From: Danxiaibacter flavus
GTDB taxonomy: Bacteria > Bacteroidota > Bacteroidia > Chitinophagales > Chitinophagaceae
Reading direction: 5' to 3'
Assembly: GCF_041060425.1 (NCBI RefSeq)
Contig: NZ_JAULBC010000006.1
Span: 186,001-250,000, forward strand
DNA length: 64,000 nucleotides
The notes beneath the pieces were generated by a model that had not been told where the DNA came from, did no database searches, and saw nothing but the letters and a program-made list of their open reading frames with translations. Every line of letters starts with the position of its first letter. The stretch's first letter is position 1. The translations under genes were made by a program, and so were the position numbers. Below, one piece after another: positions 51,685-58,959 of the stretch.

Positions 51685-52030
51685 GTATGCCTTTTAAAAA
51701 AGCCGCAAACTCTTTGGTTATTCGCGTTCCGGACTGAACCAGTTGCCAATCCCTGCTGACGATTTCTTTAGTATCTTGAATTTCCCAGCGCCGCCGCTTG
51801 ATACATAATTGAACTTCCTGACCACGAATGGGAAAATCTTGTATGCTTATTTGAGGATAAAAACCTTTTGAATGAAGTAATTGCCCCTTAAACTCTTCGG
51901 GTATTATATTCTTTTCTTCCAGATATATCTTAAGGCCTTCATGATCTTTTATTGTATTCACCAACTCAAAATATGTCAATATGCCTTCTGGTAATAATAA
52001 CTCTATCAATTGCCGAAACTGTTCTTCCAA
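51665..52030 (-). CDS. ISAon1-family transposase N-terminal region protein
   Basis: The 121-residue protein matches the small first gene of ISAon1-type elements: LLPEGILTYFELVNTIKDHE, YLEEKNIIPEEFKGQLL, KGFYPQISIQDFPIRGQEV and LCIKRRRWEIQDT. It probably provides DNA-binding function for the transposase encoded by the overlapping downstream gene. It begins 43 bp inside the right inverted repeat. Confidence 0.85.
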   Translation of the reverse strand: MEEQFRQLIELLLPEGILTYFELVNTIKDHEGLKIYLEEKNIIPEEFKGQLLHSKGFYPQISIQDFPIRGQEVQLCIKRRRWEIQDTKEIVSRDWQLVQSGTRITKEFAAFLKGILGQSTH

Positions 52031-52108
52031 AATCCAAGCTTTTTAAAGACACAAAAAAATGTCTTTTTTCAAAATCCCCCAACTTTTCGGCTTGATCCCA
52101 TTTTTCTG

Positions 52109-52183
52109 TGATCCCGCCGGGACTCAAACCGAGTGCCTTCCCGATAAAAAATCGGGGGGCTCTACCAACTGAGCTACTGGATT
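52109..52183 (-). pseudogene. tRNA-Lys-like pseudogene (unit 1)
   Basis: On the minus strand the D-arm TAGCTCAGTTGGTAGAGC is intact, as is the 3' acceptor half (CGGGATCA). The 5' acceptor half AATCCAG leaves two mismatches (first and sixth pairs). The anticodon arm is replaced by CCCGATTTTTTATCGG, giving a 5-nt T loop with an over-long stem, and the T-arm is disturbed. It is 127 bp from the next unit. Confidence 0.75.
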
Positions 52184-52235
52184 TTTATTGCAATAAAAAA
52201 GCCTTCAATTCTTTCGAAAAGAAAGCTTTTTTCAG

Positions 52236-52310
52236 TGATCCCGCCGGGACTCAAACCGAGTGCCCTCCCGATAAAAAATCGGGATGCTCTACCAACTGAG
52301 CTACTGGATT
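52236..52310 (-). pseudogene. tRNA-Lys-like pseudogene (unit 2)
   Basis: It is nearly identical to unit 1, with the same altered anticodon arm (TCCCGATTTTTTATCGGGA on the minus strand, a 7-bp stem with loop TTTTT) and mispaired acceptor. The intact tRNA-Lys begins 127 bp further right. Both pseudogene units are followed by the same TTTTATTGCAATAAAAAAGC spacer with a GAAGGC hairpin. Confidence 0.75.
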
Positions 52311-52362
52311 TTTATTGCAATAAAAAAGCCTTCAATTCTTTCGAAAAGAAGGCTTTTTTCTG

Positions 52363-52435
52363 TGATCCCGCTGGGACTCGAACCCAGGGCCCATACATTA
52401 AAAGTGTATTGCTCTACCAACTGAGCTACGGAATC
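52363..52435 (-). tRNA. tRNA-Lys (anticodon TTT)
   Basis: The 73-nt minus-strand sequence folds fully: acceptor GATTCCG/CGGGATC with one G-T pair, discriminator A, D-arm GCTCAGTTGGTAGAGC, anticodon stem ATACA/TGTAT with loop CTTTTAA (anticodon TTT) and T-arm around GGTTCGAGTCC. CCA is not encoded. It reads AAA/AAG codons. It is the only intact member of the array. Confidence 0.93.
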
Positions 52436-52570
52436 TTATCTTTTTCAGATACCCCGTTTTGTTTTGGGAGTGCAAAAATAGGGGAATTTAAATTAGTGCC
52501 AAATTTTTCTTTTATTTTTTTAAAAATTCTATCAACCTCTTTTTCAATATGCTAATCAGTTTGAAGTAGT

Positions 52571-52578
52571 TACTTTTG
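52571..52578 (+). promoter_or_regulatory. Candidate -7 box for the SDR gene
   Basis: TACTTTTG matches TAnnTTTG and ends 21 bp before the ATG at 52600. No clear -33 partner was recognised. Confidence 0.4.
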
Positions 52579-52599
52579 CAAATTAACTAAGCGTTCATC

Positions 52600-53406
52600 A
52601 TGTCATATTTAAAAGATAAAGTTGTAGTCGTTACAGGCGGGTCAGAAGGTATAGGTAAAGCATTGGTTGATGCATTGCTGCAGAAAGGAGCAAAGGTTGC
52701 TACATGTGGACGTAATTATGATAAGCTGTACCAGCTTCAAACACATTATCCCGGTAAGCCTTTACTTATTTATACTGCGGACGTAAGCAAAGAAATTGAT
52801 TGTCAGAATTTCATCGATCAAACCATTAAGCTATTTGGCACAATTGATATCATGATCAATAATGCAGGGCTTTCCATGCGCGCCATGTTTGCTGAAACAG
52901 AAGTAGAAACATTGCGCAGATTGATGGATGTAAATTTCTGGGGCGCTGTATACTGTACCAAATTTGCACTACCACATATCCTTAAACAAAGAGGACAAAT
53001 AATAAGTGTTTCATCTATTGCCGGCTTCCGTGGATTGCCGGGCCGTTCAGGATACTCTGCGTCAAAATATGCGCTCAACGGATGGATGGAAGCATTGCGT
53101 ACTGAATTGTTGTACACTGGTGTAAATGTGATGTGGGTTTGCCCTGGCTTTACCGCATCAAATATCCGTAATGTAGCATTAGATAAAAATGCACAGCCGC
53201 AGGGTGAGTCTCCGCTTGATGAAAAAAGTCTTATGACTGCTGAAGAATGTGCTTCACATATCCTGCATGCAATTGAAAAACGTAAGAGAACCCTTGTGTT
53301 GACCGCTAAAGGAAAGCAAACTGTTTTTATGAACAAGTTTTTTCCTGCGTTAGCTGACTCGTTGGTATATAAATTCTTTTTTAAAAACGGAGAGCTCGTA
53401 AAATAA
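52600..53406 (+). CDS. Short-chain dehydrogenase/reductase
   Basis: The 268-residue enzyme has the classical SDR features: cofactor site VVVTGGSEGIGKALV, NNAG at about residues 86-89, catalytic Ser in ISVSSIAGFRG, and YSASKYALNGW with the Tyr and Lys. The TCGRNY segment after the second strand suggests NADP preference. The C-terminal 35 residues are a helical extension with KTVFMNKFFPALADSLVYKFF that could bind membrane or lipid substrates. It is followed 21 bp later by the SAM hydrolase gene. Confidence 0.93.
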   Translation: MSYLKDKVVVVTGGSEGIGKALVDALLQKGAKVATCGRNYDKLYQLQTHYPGKPLLIYTADVSKEIDCQNFIDQTIKLFGTIDIMINNAGLSMRAMFAETEVETLRRLMDVNFWGAVYCTKFALPHILKQRGQIISVSSIAGFRGLPGRSGYSASKYALNGWMEALRTELLYTGVNVMWVCPGFTASNIRNVALDKNAQPQGESPLDEKSLMTAEECASHILHAIEKRKRTLVLTAKGKQTVFMNKFFPALADSLVYKFFFKNGELVK

Positions 53407-53427
53407 CTCTTACTGAAGTACTGCTGA

Positions 53428-54249
53428 ATGTCCATAGTAACATTATCTACAGACATAGGTTCGAATGACTTTGTTACAGGAGCCATCAAGGGGCAAATCC
53501 TTTCGATGGCTCCCGCAGCAAATATTGTTGATATAACCCATAACCTTTCGGCCGATAATTTTTTACAGGCTGCTTATATCTGTTCTAACGCATTCAAATA
53601 TTATCCTGAGGGAACAATACATCTGATCCTGGCAAACTTGTTTGAGTCAAGGCCCAATTATTTATTGTTGGTTGAATACAACAAGCAGTATATCATTTGT
53701 CCTGATAATGGTTTGCTAACAATGATCATGCGTAATAAGCCCGCGGAAATATTTGCTATCAGTGTTGAGGCCTCAAATGGTTTGAATATCCTTAGCTGTA
53801 CACAATTTGCAGCTAAAGCTATTGCTGAACTGCAACAGTTTTTGCCATCGCAAATCGGACAGCCTGTTGAGCGCATTGTTGAAAAGTATCCGTTACGTTC
53901 TACTGCAACGTCCAACATTGTTGAAAGTCAGATCATTTTCATTGATAATTTTGAGAACGTAGTCCTGAATATTACAAAGGAAGAGTTTGAAGAATACAGA
54001 AAGGGGCGTTCATTTAAAATATTCCTCACACGTAACGAAATAATAGAAACCATCAGCGAGAACTATGCATCAGTTCCGCAGGGTACAACACTGGCATGGT
54101 TTAATGCGGCAGGCTATCTTGAGTTGTCCATCAATAAGGGCAATCTCGCCGGTTTGTTTGGTCTGCAGGGATTCTCTGAAAAAATGCAACACGCGCCATC
54201 AATGCAAAACAGGCTGCTTTACCAGGTTGTCCGGATCTTTTTTGAATAG
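53428..54249 (+). CDS. SAM hydrolase/halogenase family protein (DUF62)
   Basis: The 273-residue protein belongs to the S-adenosylmethionine hydroxide adenosyltransferase family: IVTLSTDIGSNDFVTGAIKG at the N-terminus with the Asp that positions SAM, IVDITHNLSADNFLQAAYI, HLILAN, YIICPDNGLLTM and the C-terminal barrel with IIFIDNFENVVLNITKEEFEE. Family hydrolases split SAM to adenosine and methionine. The halogenase-specific loop is not recognised, so hydrolysis is more likely. It is cytosolic and may be co-transcribed with the SDR gene. Confidence 0.92.
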   Translation: MSIVTLSTDIGSNDFVTGAIKGQILSMAPAANIVDITHNLSADNFLQAAYICSNAFKYYPEGTIHLILANLFESRPNYLLLVEYNKQYIICPDNGLLTMIMRNKPAEIFAISVEASNGLNILSCTQFAAKAIAELQQFLPSQIGQPVERIVEKYPLRSTATSNIVESQIIFIDNFENVVLNITKEEFEEYRKGRSFKIFLTRNEIIETISENYASVPQGTTLAWFNAAGYLELSINKGNLAGLFGLQGFSEKMQHAPSMQNRLLYQVVRIFFE

Positions 54250-54498
54250 CACAGGGCGCTGCATAAGCCCATGTCCGTTATTTTATACAACTGTTAGTTT
54301 ACTGATTATCAAATTAATTGTTAAGAGCGGGTTACCTTTTTTTGAAAATGGTATATACTGATGTATATTTGCATCTCCATAACGTTATCGTAAAGTTGCA
54401 ACCCTGATTGTCTCGCACTGAAAAAGAAGTTTACGGTTGATTGTCTGCGATTTAAATTTTTTATCAAAGGCTTCGCGCCATTTTTAAAATTATATTGT

Positions 54499-54645
54499 AT
54501 GAGAACAATCATTGCACAATTATTTTTTGATAGAGAAGTTGTTGAAGCTGTTAAGCAGACTGAAGTTGACAACGCGAAATTGTACAACTATCTTATGGAA
54601 GGAAAAATTACTATGCAGGAGTACCTGCAATTATGCAAAGCATAA
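54499..54645 (+). CDS. Small protein of 48 residues, unknown
   Basis: The frame encodes a 48-residue peptide beginning MRTIIAQLFFDREVVEAVKQ and ending YLQLCKA. It is amphipathic and helical, with balanced charges and no signal peptide. The reading frame ends 50 bp before a hairpin terminator, which supports a short transcript. No clear ribosome binding site is seen before the ATG. It may be a real small protein or chance. Confidence 0.45.
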   Translation: MRTIIAQLFFDREVVEAVKQTEVDNAKLYNYLMEGKITMQEYLQLCKA

Positions 54646-54694
54646 ATCTTCGTTTCTTGTTTCTGTGATTAATACTAATGATTTAGAGTTTCTG

Positions 54695-54720
54695 AAAAGC
54701 CGGCCTTGCGCCGGTTTTTT
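54695..54720 (+). terminator. Intrinsic terminator
   Basis: CCGGC (54700-54704) pairs with GCCGG (54710-54714), extended by AAAA/TTTT across a bulged G and followed by T6. Confidence 0.75.
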
Positions 54721-54854
54721 AGTTTTCAGCTGTGAGCTTTCGGCTTTTCACAATTATGATATTACCCTGGTAACCTGCCCAATATTTTTTCTTATCACTT
54801 TTGTACTGTTGCCTGTTCAACTGATTATCCCGCACTTTCTTATTCGATTCAATC

Positions 54855-54913
54855 TCCCAGTTGCTCCGCTGATAGCTGACAGCTGATAGCTGACAGCTGA
54901 TAGCTCACAGCTC
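54855..54913. repeat. AGCTGATAGCTGAC word tract
   Basis: Words of 10 bp (AGCTGATAGC, AGCTGACAGC, AGCTCACAGC) repeat about five times and stop directly before the GMC oxidoreductase remnant, suggesting the tract grew at, or replaced, the missing part of that gene. Single copies occur at 54726-54745. Confidence 0.8.
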
Positions 54914-54917
54914 AACA

Positions 54918-55079
54918 AAGTGGAACCAATTGCATACTTGTCCCAACGTGTTTGTTACTGACGGCGCTTGCATGACTTCAACATCAACACAAAACCTCTC
55001 TCTTACCTACATGGCGCCGACAGCACGTGCAGTTGATTATGCTATTAGCCAGATGAAGAAAGGAGAAATACAGTGTTAA
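54918..55079 (+). pseudogene. C-terminal remnant of a GMC-family oxidoreductase
   Basis: Read in frame, 53 codons give KWNQLHTCPNVFVTDGACM, then TSTSTQNLSLTYMAPTARAVDYA, ending in a stop at 55077-55079. This is the C-terminal end of GMC (glucose-methanol-choline) oxidoreductases, where PNVFVxDGA and the final NLSLTxMAxTARA helix bind FAD. The remaining 450-500 residues are missing; an AGCTGA repeat tract abuts the break. The next gene is a sugar porter, so this may have been part of a sugar oxidation unit. Confidence 0.82.
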
Positions 55080-55245
55080 GCCTAAAGCTTTAAGCCCAAA
55101 GCTTAAAACTGTTGTTGCCTCTTGTTGTGTAAAAACTGATAACAAGGTACTATCTGACTATAGACACATTAAGCAATATGCCGAAACGCTATTCATTCGC
55201 TTATAGGTTTTAGGCTTTGAGCTTTAAGCTTTGAGCTTTTTAAAA
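55079..55245. repeat. Inverted AAAGC word tracts
   Basis: Words AAAGCTTTAAGCCCAAAGCTT at 55085-55107 are matched in reverse complement at 55205-55242 (TTTTAGGCTTTGAGCTTTAAGC). The same word family brackets 3228-3548. The core of about 100 bp between them has no recognised gene. Confidence 0.75.
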
Positions 55246-55311
55246 TTAAACCGCGCAAATCGCAGAATTATGACATGCAGGCCATAACTTAGATAACCAA
55301 ACTATTTTGCT

Positions 55312-56625
55312 ATGTCATACCCTGTTCGGATCGCACTGATCGCGGCCCTTGGCGGTTTCCTTTTCGGATTTGAAACCGCTGTTATTTCCGGTGCTGAGAA
55401 AACTATTCAACAATTATGGTCCCTATCCTCATTCTGGCAGGGTTTTACTGTTGCTTCCAGCCTTATCGGTACAGTTGTCGGTTCACTGATCGCAGGTGTT
55501 CCTGCGAAGAAGTATGGTCGTAAAAAAGTGTTGCAGTGGATAGCCGTATTGTATATTATCGCTGCGTTGGGTTGTGCATCTGTTTCTTCGTGGATCCTTT
55601 TTATTTCTTTTCGCTTTCTGGCGGGTGTGGCAGTTGGATCGTCTTCAGTTGTTGGCCCGATGTATATAAGTGAAATTGCTCCTACAAACTTACGGGGCCG
55701 CCTTGCCGGATCTTTCCAATTGAATGTCGTGGCCGGTATTTTTATAGCATATCTCACGAATTTTCTTTTTGTGGGATTGGGCGATAATGCCTGGCGTTAC
55801 ATGCTTGGTATAATGGTGGTTCCTTCAGTTTTGTTTTGGGCATTACTGCGTAGTATACCTGAAAGCCCTCGATGGCTGATTCTGAACAACCGTGATGCAG
55901 AGGCTATTCCCGTTATGCAGCGGCTACAGGAAACAGATATTAACGGAGTGATTGCAGATATCCGTAATTCAGTCAAGGCGCACAAAGAATCGCTTTTTCA
56001 AAAAAGATATGCTAAGCCTATTCTTTATGCTGTAATACTCGCCATGTTTAACCAGCTTTCAGGCATCAACGCAATTTTATATTATGCGCCCAGGATATTT
56101 GAAATGGCGGGTTTTTCCAAGAGCGAGGCATATCTCCAACCTGTATATATTGGAGCTGCTAATTTGTTGTTCACTATTCTGGCCATGACTCTAATCGATA
56201 AATTCGGAAGAAAAAGATTGTTGATCATCGGTTCATTGGGAATGATTTTGTTCTTAGGATTAACTGCTGCAGCATTTAATAATGGTGCTTCAAGCAACAG
56301 CAATGTGTTACTTTATCTCATTGGTTTTATCGCTTTTTTTGGATTTTCACAAGGGGCCGTAATATGGGTATTTATCTCAGAGATATTTCCAAACTCAGTA
56401 CGTTCTCAAGGGGGCTCGCTGGGCAGTTTTACACACTGGATCATGGCGGCCATCATTTCATGGACATTTCCTATCATCGTTGAAGGTAGTCCCAAAGGCG
56501 GCTATTATTCTTTCATCTTTTATACTGTGATGATGTTCCTGCATTTGTTGTTCGTATGGCGCGTTCTTCCCGAGACAAAAAATAAATCACTTGAACAAAT
56601 TCAGAAAGAACTGGGAATTGAGTGA
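55312..56625 (+). CDS. Sugar porter family MFS transporter
   Basis: The 437-residue protein has 12 TM segments and sugar-porter signatures: GGFLFGFETAVISGAE in TM1, the RKKVLQWIA motif after TM2, FLAGVAVGSSSVVGPMYISEIAPTNLRGRL, PESPRWLILNNRD, QLSGINAILYYAPRIFE, DKFGRKRLL and PETKNKSLEQIQKELG at the C-terminus. It imports sugars such as glucose or xylose with protons. The neighbouring GMC remnant could have been a sugar oxidoreductase. Confidence 0.94.
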   Translation: MSYPVRIALIAALGGFLFGFETAVISGAEKTIQQLWSLSSFWQGFTVASSLIGTVVGSLIAGVPAKKYGRKKVLQWIAVLYIIAALGCASVSSWILFISFRFLAGVAVGSSSVVGPMYISEIAPTNLRGRLAGSFQLNVVAGIFIAYLTNFLFVGLGDNAWRYMLGIMVVPSVLFWALLRSIPESPRWLILNNRDAEAIPVMQRLQETDINGVIADIRNSVKAHKESLFQKRYAKPILYAVILAMFNQLSGINAILYYAPRIFEMAGFSKSEAYLQPVYIGAANLLFTILAMTLIDKFGRKRLLIIGSLGMILFLGLTAAAFNNGASSNSNVLLYLIGFIAFFGFSQGAVIWVFISEIFPNSVRSQGGSLGSFTHWIMAAIISWTFPIIVEGSPKGGYYSFIFYTVMMFLHLLFVWRVLPETKNKSLEQIQKELGIE

Positions 56626-56627
56626 TA

Positions 56628-57015
56628 ATTGAAAATGGAGAATTGAAAATTGACAATGAAGAGTAAGTACGAGTTACGAAGTACGAAGTACGCAGGTTCA
56701 GACAGTTTATTTTTTTTGATACATCATGCAAAAAAGAACAATCAAGTTCAATTTATAAAGCGTCGGGGTTTGGACAACACAAAGTCCTGAAAGGGCGCCA
56801 TCACTAGCCCAGGGCAACGCCCTGGGAATAAAATAACAAATGGCAATCAAGCCTGAAAGGGCGCGAGCGGCACATACAAAAAAAGGCCTGAGTTTGATAA
56901 AATAACTCAGGCCTCGTTTGTATTTCACTGACTGTTCTTCAGTTAAAAATTTGCATGATTCTAGTCTTCATTTTCAATTGTCAAATTTCAACTATCAATT
57001 GACAAATTTCAATTG
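56628..57015. repeat. Intergenic repeats and hairpins
   Basis: This convergent gap holds AATTGAAAATTGAC words (56628-56660), ACGAAGTACGAAGTACG words (56663-56695), a GC-rich dispersed element at about 56758-56872 (ACAAAGTCCTGAAAGGGCGC with the palindrome CCCAGGGCAACGCCCTGGG), and a TCAATTGACAAATTTC tract (56975-57015). No gene is supported. Confidence 0.65.
56884..56914. terminator. Hairpin terminator between convergent genes
   Basis: AGGCCTGAGTT and AACTCAGGCCT form an 11-bp perfect stem with a 9-nt loop, flanked by A-rich and T-rich sequence, so it can work in both directions for the sugar porter and the ComA gene. Confidence 0.75.
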
Positions 57016-57783
57016 TCACTTATCCAGGTATAGCTCAAATGTGTCACTTCTCAATCCAATCCTCATCGCTTCCAGCGCAATAACATCTGTAGTGGCGATA
57101 TTACCCAGGTTAACATTGGCGCCAATCGTTTTGATGAAATACAATTGCTGATCTTTTTGCGGCGTTTCCCAGATAATTTTTTCTGCAGGTATCTTTACCA
57201 GTATTTCCTGTACCAATCCTTCCCTTACTTCACCGCTATCACGGAACAAGCCAACCGTGCCGGTTTCGCGTGCTTCTGCAATTACATAGCTCGCACCTGC
57301 ACTTAGTTCTTTTGTCATCAGGTCAATCCATTTGTAAGGTGGCGTAACCAGAACCTTGTCTTTATCTTTAGAACCAACTTCGCTCAATACTGTTCCATAT
57401 TTTGTCAGCTTTTCAATATAGCCGCACTTTTCCTCGTGAGAAATGTTTAATGATCCATCGGACATTTCAATATGCGTTATTCCAAAGTCTTGTATAAAGC
57501 GGATATAGTCGCTAAATTGGTTGCGTATGATAAATGCTTCAAGTAACAAGCCACCAAGATAAACGGGTATGTTCTGTGATTGATAAAGCTCAATTTTTTC
57601 GCGAAGCAGCGGAGTAAAAAGTGATGTGCCGAAAGCCAGTTTTGCAAAGTCAATATATGGAGCCGCAACAGATAAAAGATTTTTGGTTTCCTGCAAGCCA
57701 AGTCCTTTATCTGTTATCATAGTTATGCCATAGCTGCGTGGATTTGTAGTACGTTCGGGAATATTGTTGAGCCGAAAATTCAT
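57016..57783 (-). CDS. Phosphosulfolactate synthase-like (ComA family)
   Basis: The 255-residue TIM barrel matches ComA: RTTNPRSYGITMITDKGLGL, PYIDFAKLAFGTSLF, GGLLLEAFIIRNQ, IEMSDGSLNISHEEK, SEVGSKDKDKVL, AGASYVIAEARETGTVGLF and GANVNLGNIATTDVIALEAMR. ComA joins sulfite to phosphoenolpyruvate, giving phosphosulfolactate. In archaea this leads to coenzyme M; in Bacteroidota it could supply sulfopyruvate and cysteate for sulfonolipids, which is an inference. No comB/comC homologue is adjacent. Confidence 0.93.
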   Translation of the reverse strand: MNFRLNNIPERTTNPRSYGITMITDKGLGLQETKNLLSVAAPYIDFAKLAFGTSLFTPLLREKIELYQSQNIPVYLGGLLLEAFIIRNQFSDYIRFIQDFGITHIEMSDGSLNISHEEKCGYIEKLTKYGTVLSEVGSKDKDKVLVTPPYKWIDLMTKELSAGASYVIAEARETGTVGLFRDSGEVREGLVQEILVKIPAEKIIWETPQKDQQLYFIKTIGANVNLGNIATTDVIALEAMRIGLRSDTFELYLDK

Positions 57784-58034
57784 AGCCTCTCATGTTTTTA
57801 ATAGATCAAAAAAATATCTGCCGTTGGCTGGCAGAATGAAGCAACATTCTTTTTACCGCGGCAAATTTGGCAATAACTGTCAGAATAATTTATTGCCTTA
57901 ACATTTTTTTACAATTGCATGCGCCGGCGTTTAATTTTTTTCGACGTTTGCCCGCAACAAAAATTGTTTGCAAAGGAACTTTGACTTGCTACACTTTCTG
58001 AGTACATTTCGCGCTGTAAAATTACACACTAACT

Positions 58035-58820
58035 ATGAATAAGCTAAAGATAATAGCTGTTGCGGCTTTTGCATCAATACTCGTACTGATGCAAAGTTGT
58101 TCCACCCAAAATATATACTACGCTCCTGTATGGGCTGCTGCGTACCAGCAAAAGGCGGCTGAAAATAAGGCACTGGCCATGCAGGCATACAATATTGCAC
58201 ACGAAAGGCTGGATAAATATATTGCTGAGCCATCGGACAAACCTTTTGCTGTTATTACAGATATAGACGAAACAGTTCTGGATAATAGCCCATATATTGT
58301 ACATCGTGCATTGCGAAACAAAGGCTATTCTGACACTACATGGAAAGCGTGGACAGCCAGGGTGGATGCAGACACAATTGCGGGCGCGTTATCATTCTTT
58401 ACATATGCAGCTTCAAAAAAAGTTGAAGTATTTTATGTCTCAAACAGGCAACAATCTGAGGCTTCGCAAACATTGGCCAATTTAAAAAAATGGAATTTTC
58501 CATATGCCGATGAGACGCATTTGTTACTAAAAGTGAACACTTCAAGCAAAGATGCAAGACGCGCGGCTGTTGCAACGAAGTACAATGTGCTGATGTGGTT
58601 CGGTGATAATCTTGGCGACTTTGAAGGCACTTACGATACTTTGCCTGTTGCTGCAAGGGATAAACAAACTGTTCAGGAACGTGATAAATTCGGAAGCAGG
58701 TTTATAGTACTGCCCAATGCCATGTACGGCGGCTGGCAGAGTGCACTGCTGAATTATAACCATAAACTTTCAGCTAAAGAACAAAAGAAGTTGATAGAGA
58801 GTCAATTAAAAAATTATTGA
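58035..58820 (+). CDS. Acid phosphatase/5'-nucleotidase, lipoprotein e(P4) family
   Basis: The 261-residue protein has a lipobox (LVLMQSCSTQ, Cys22) and HAD phosphatase motifs: ITDIDETVLDNSPYIV with DxDxT, FYVSNRQQSEASQTL, LLLKVNTSSKDARR with Lys, and WFGDNLGDFEGTYD. e(P4) proteins are outer-membrane phosphatases that dephosphorylate nucleotides such as NMN for uptake. It has no close partner. Confidence 0.94.
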   Translation: MNKLKIIAVAAFASILVLMQSCSTQNIYYAPVWAAAYQQKAAENKALAMQAYNIAHERLDKYIAEPSDKPFAVITDIDETVLDNSPYIVHRALRNKGYSDTTWKAWTARVDADTIAGALSFFTYAASKKVEVFYVSNRQQSEASQTLANLKKWNFPYADETHLLLKVNTSSKDARRAAVATKYNVLMWFGDNLGDFEGTYDTLPVAARDKQTVQERDKFGSRFIVLPNAMYGGWQSALLNYNHKLSAKEQKKLIESQLKNY

Positions 58821-58945
58821 TACAGTATATGTCATATAGTAAAGGCTTTTTATTGATCGCTATAAGACTATCCCTTTAAACACCCTCTATACCGATTTTT
58901 CACTTCGTTTTTGAGTAGTGGAACAACGCATTGGGCATTTAGCCT

Positions 58946-58953
58946 TATCTTTG
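58946..58953 (+). promoter_or_regulatory. Candidate -7 box near a leaderless start
   Basis: TATCTTTG matches TAnnTTTG exactly. The next gene's GTG starts only 6 bp after it, so the transcript may begin at the start codon. Confidence 0.4.
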
Positions 58954-58959
58954 CCGTGC

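Larger units (their letters stand above)
50669..52098 (-). mobile_element. Complete insertion sequence, ISAon1-type, 1430 bp
   Basis: The ends are inverted repeats of about 26 bp at 50669-50694 and 52073-52098 (both start GGATCAAG and share TTGGGGGATT). The 8-bp sequence CATTTTTC directly flanks both ends (50661-50668 and 52099-52106) as a target-site duplication. Inside are two overlapping minus-strand genes, a small N-terminal protein and a DDE transposase, both intact. The element sits at the edge of the tRNA-Lys-derived repeat array. Confidence 0.93.
52107..52435 (-). repeat. 127-bp tandem units containing tRNA-derived sequence and a hairpin
   Basis: Units start at 52109, 52236 and 52363 (exact 127-bp spacing). 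Each consists of a tRNA-Lys-like segment and a spacer with a hairpin of the type AAAAAAGCCTTC/GAAGGCTTTTTT that can act as a terminator. A decayed fourth unit lies left of the IS (50570-50660), and the IS duplicated its 8-bp target in that hairpin. Confidence 0.8.

Noticed and set aside
52109..52310. Two additional functional tRNA genes
   Set aside because: Anticodon arm has a 5-nt loop with an over-long stem, and acceptor and T stems contain mismatches.
56758..56928. 73-codon frame in the gap behind the sugar porter
   Set aside because: It covers a dispersed GC-rich palindrome and a terminator hairpin.
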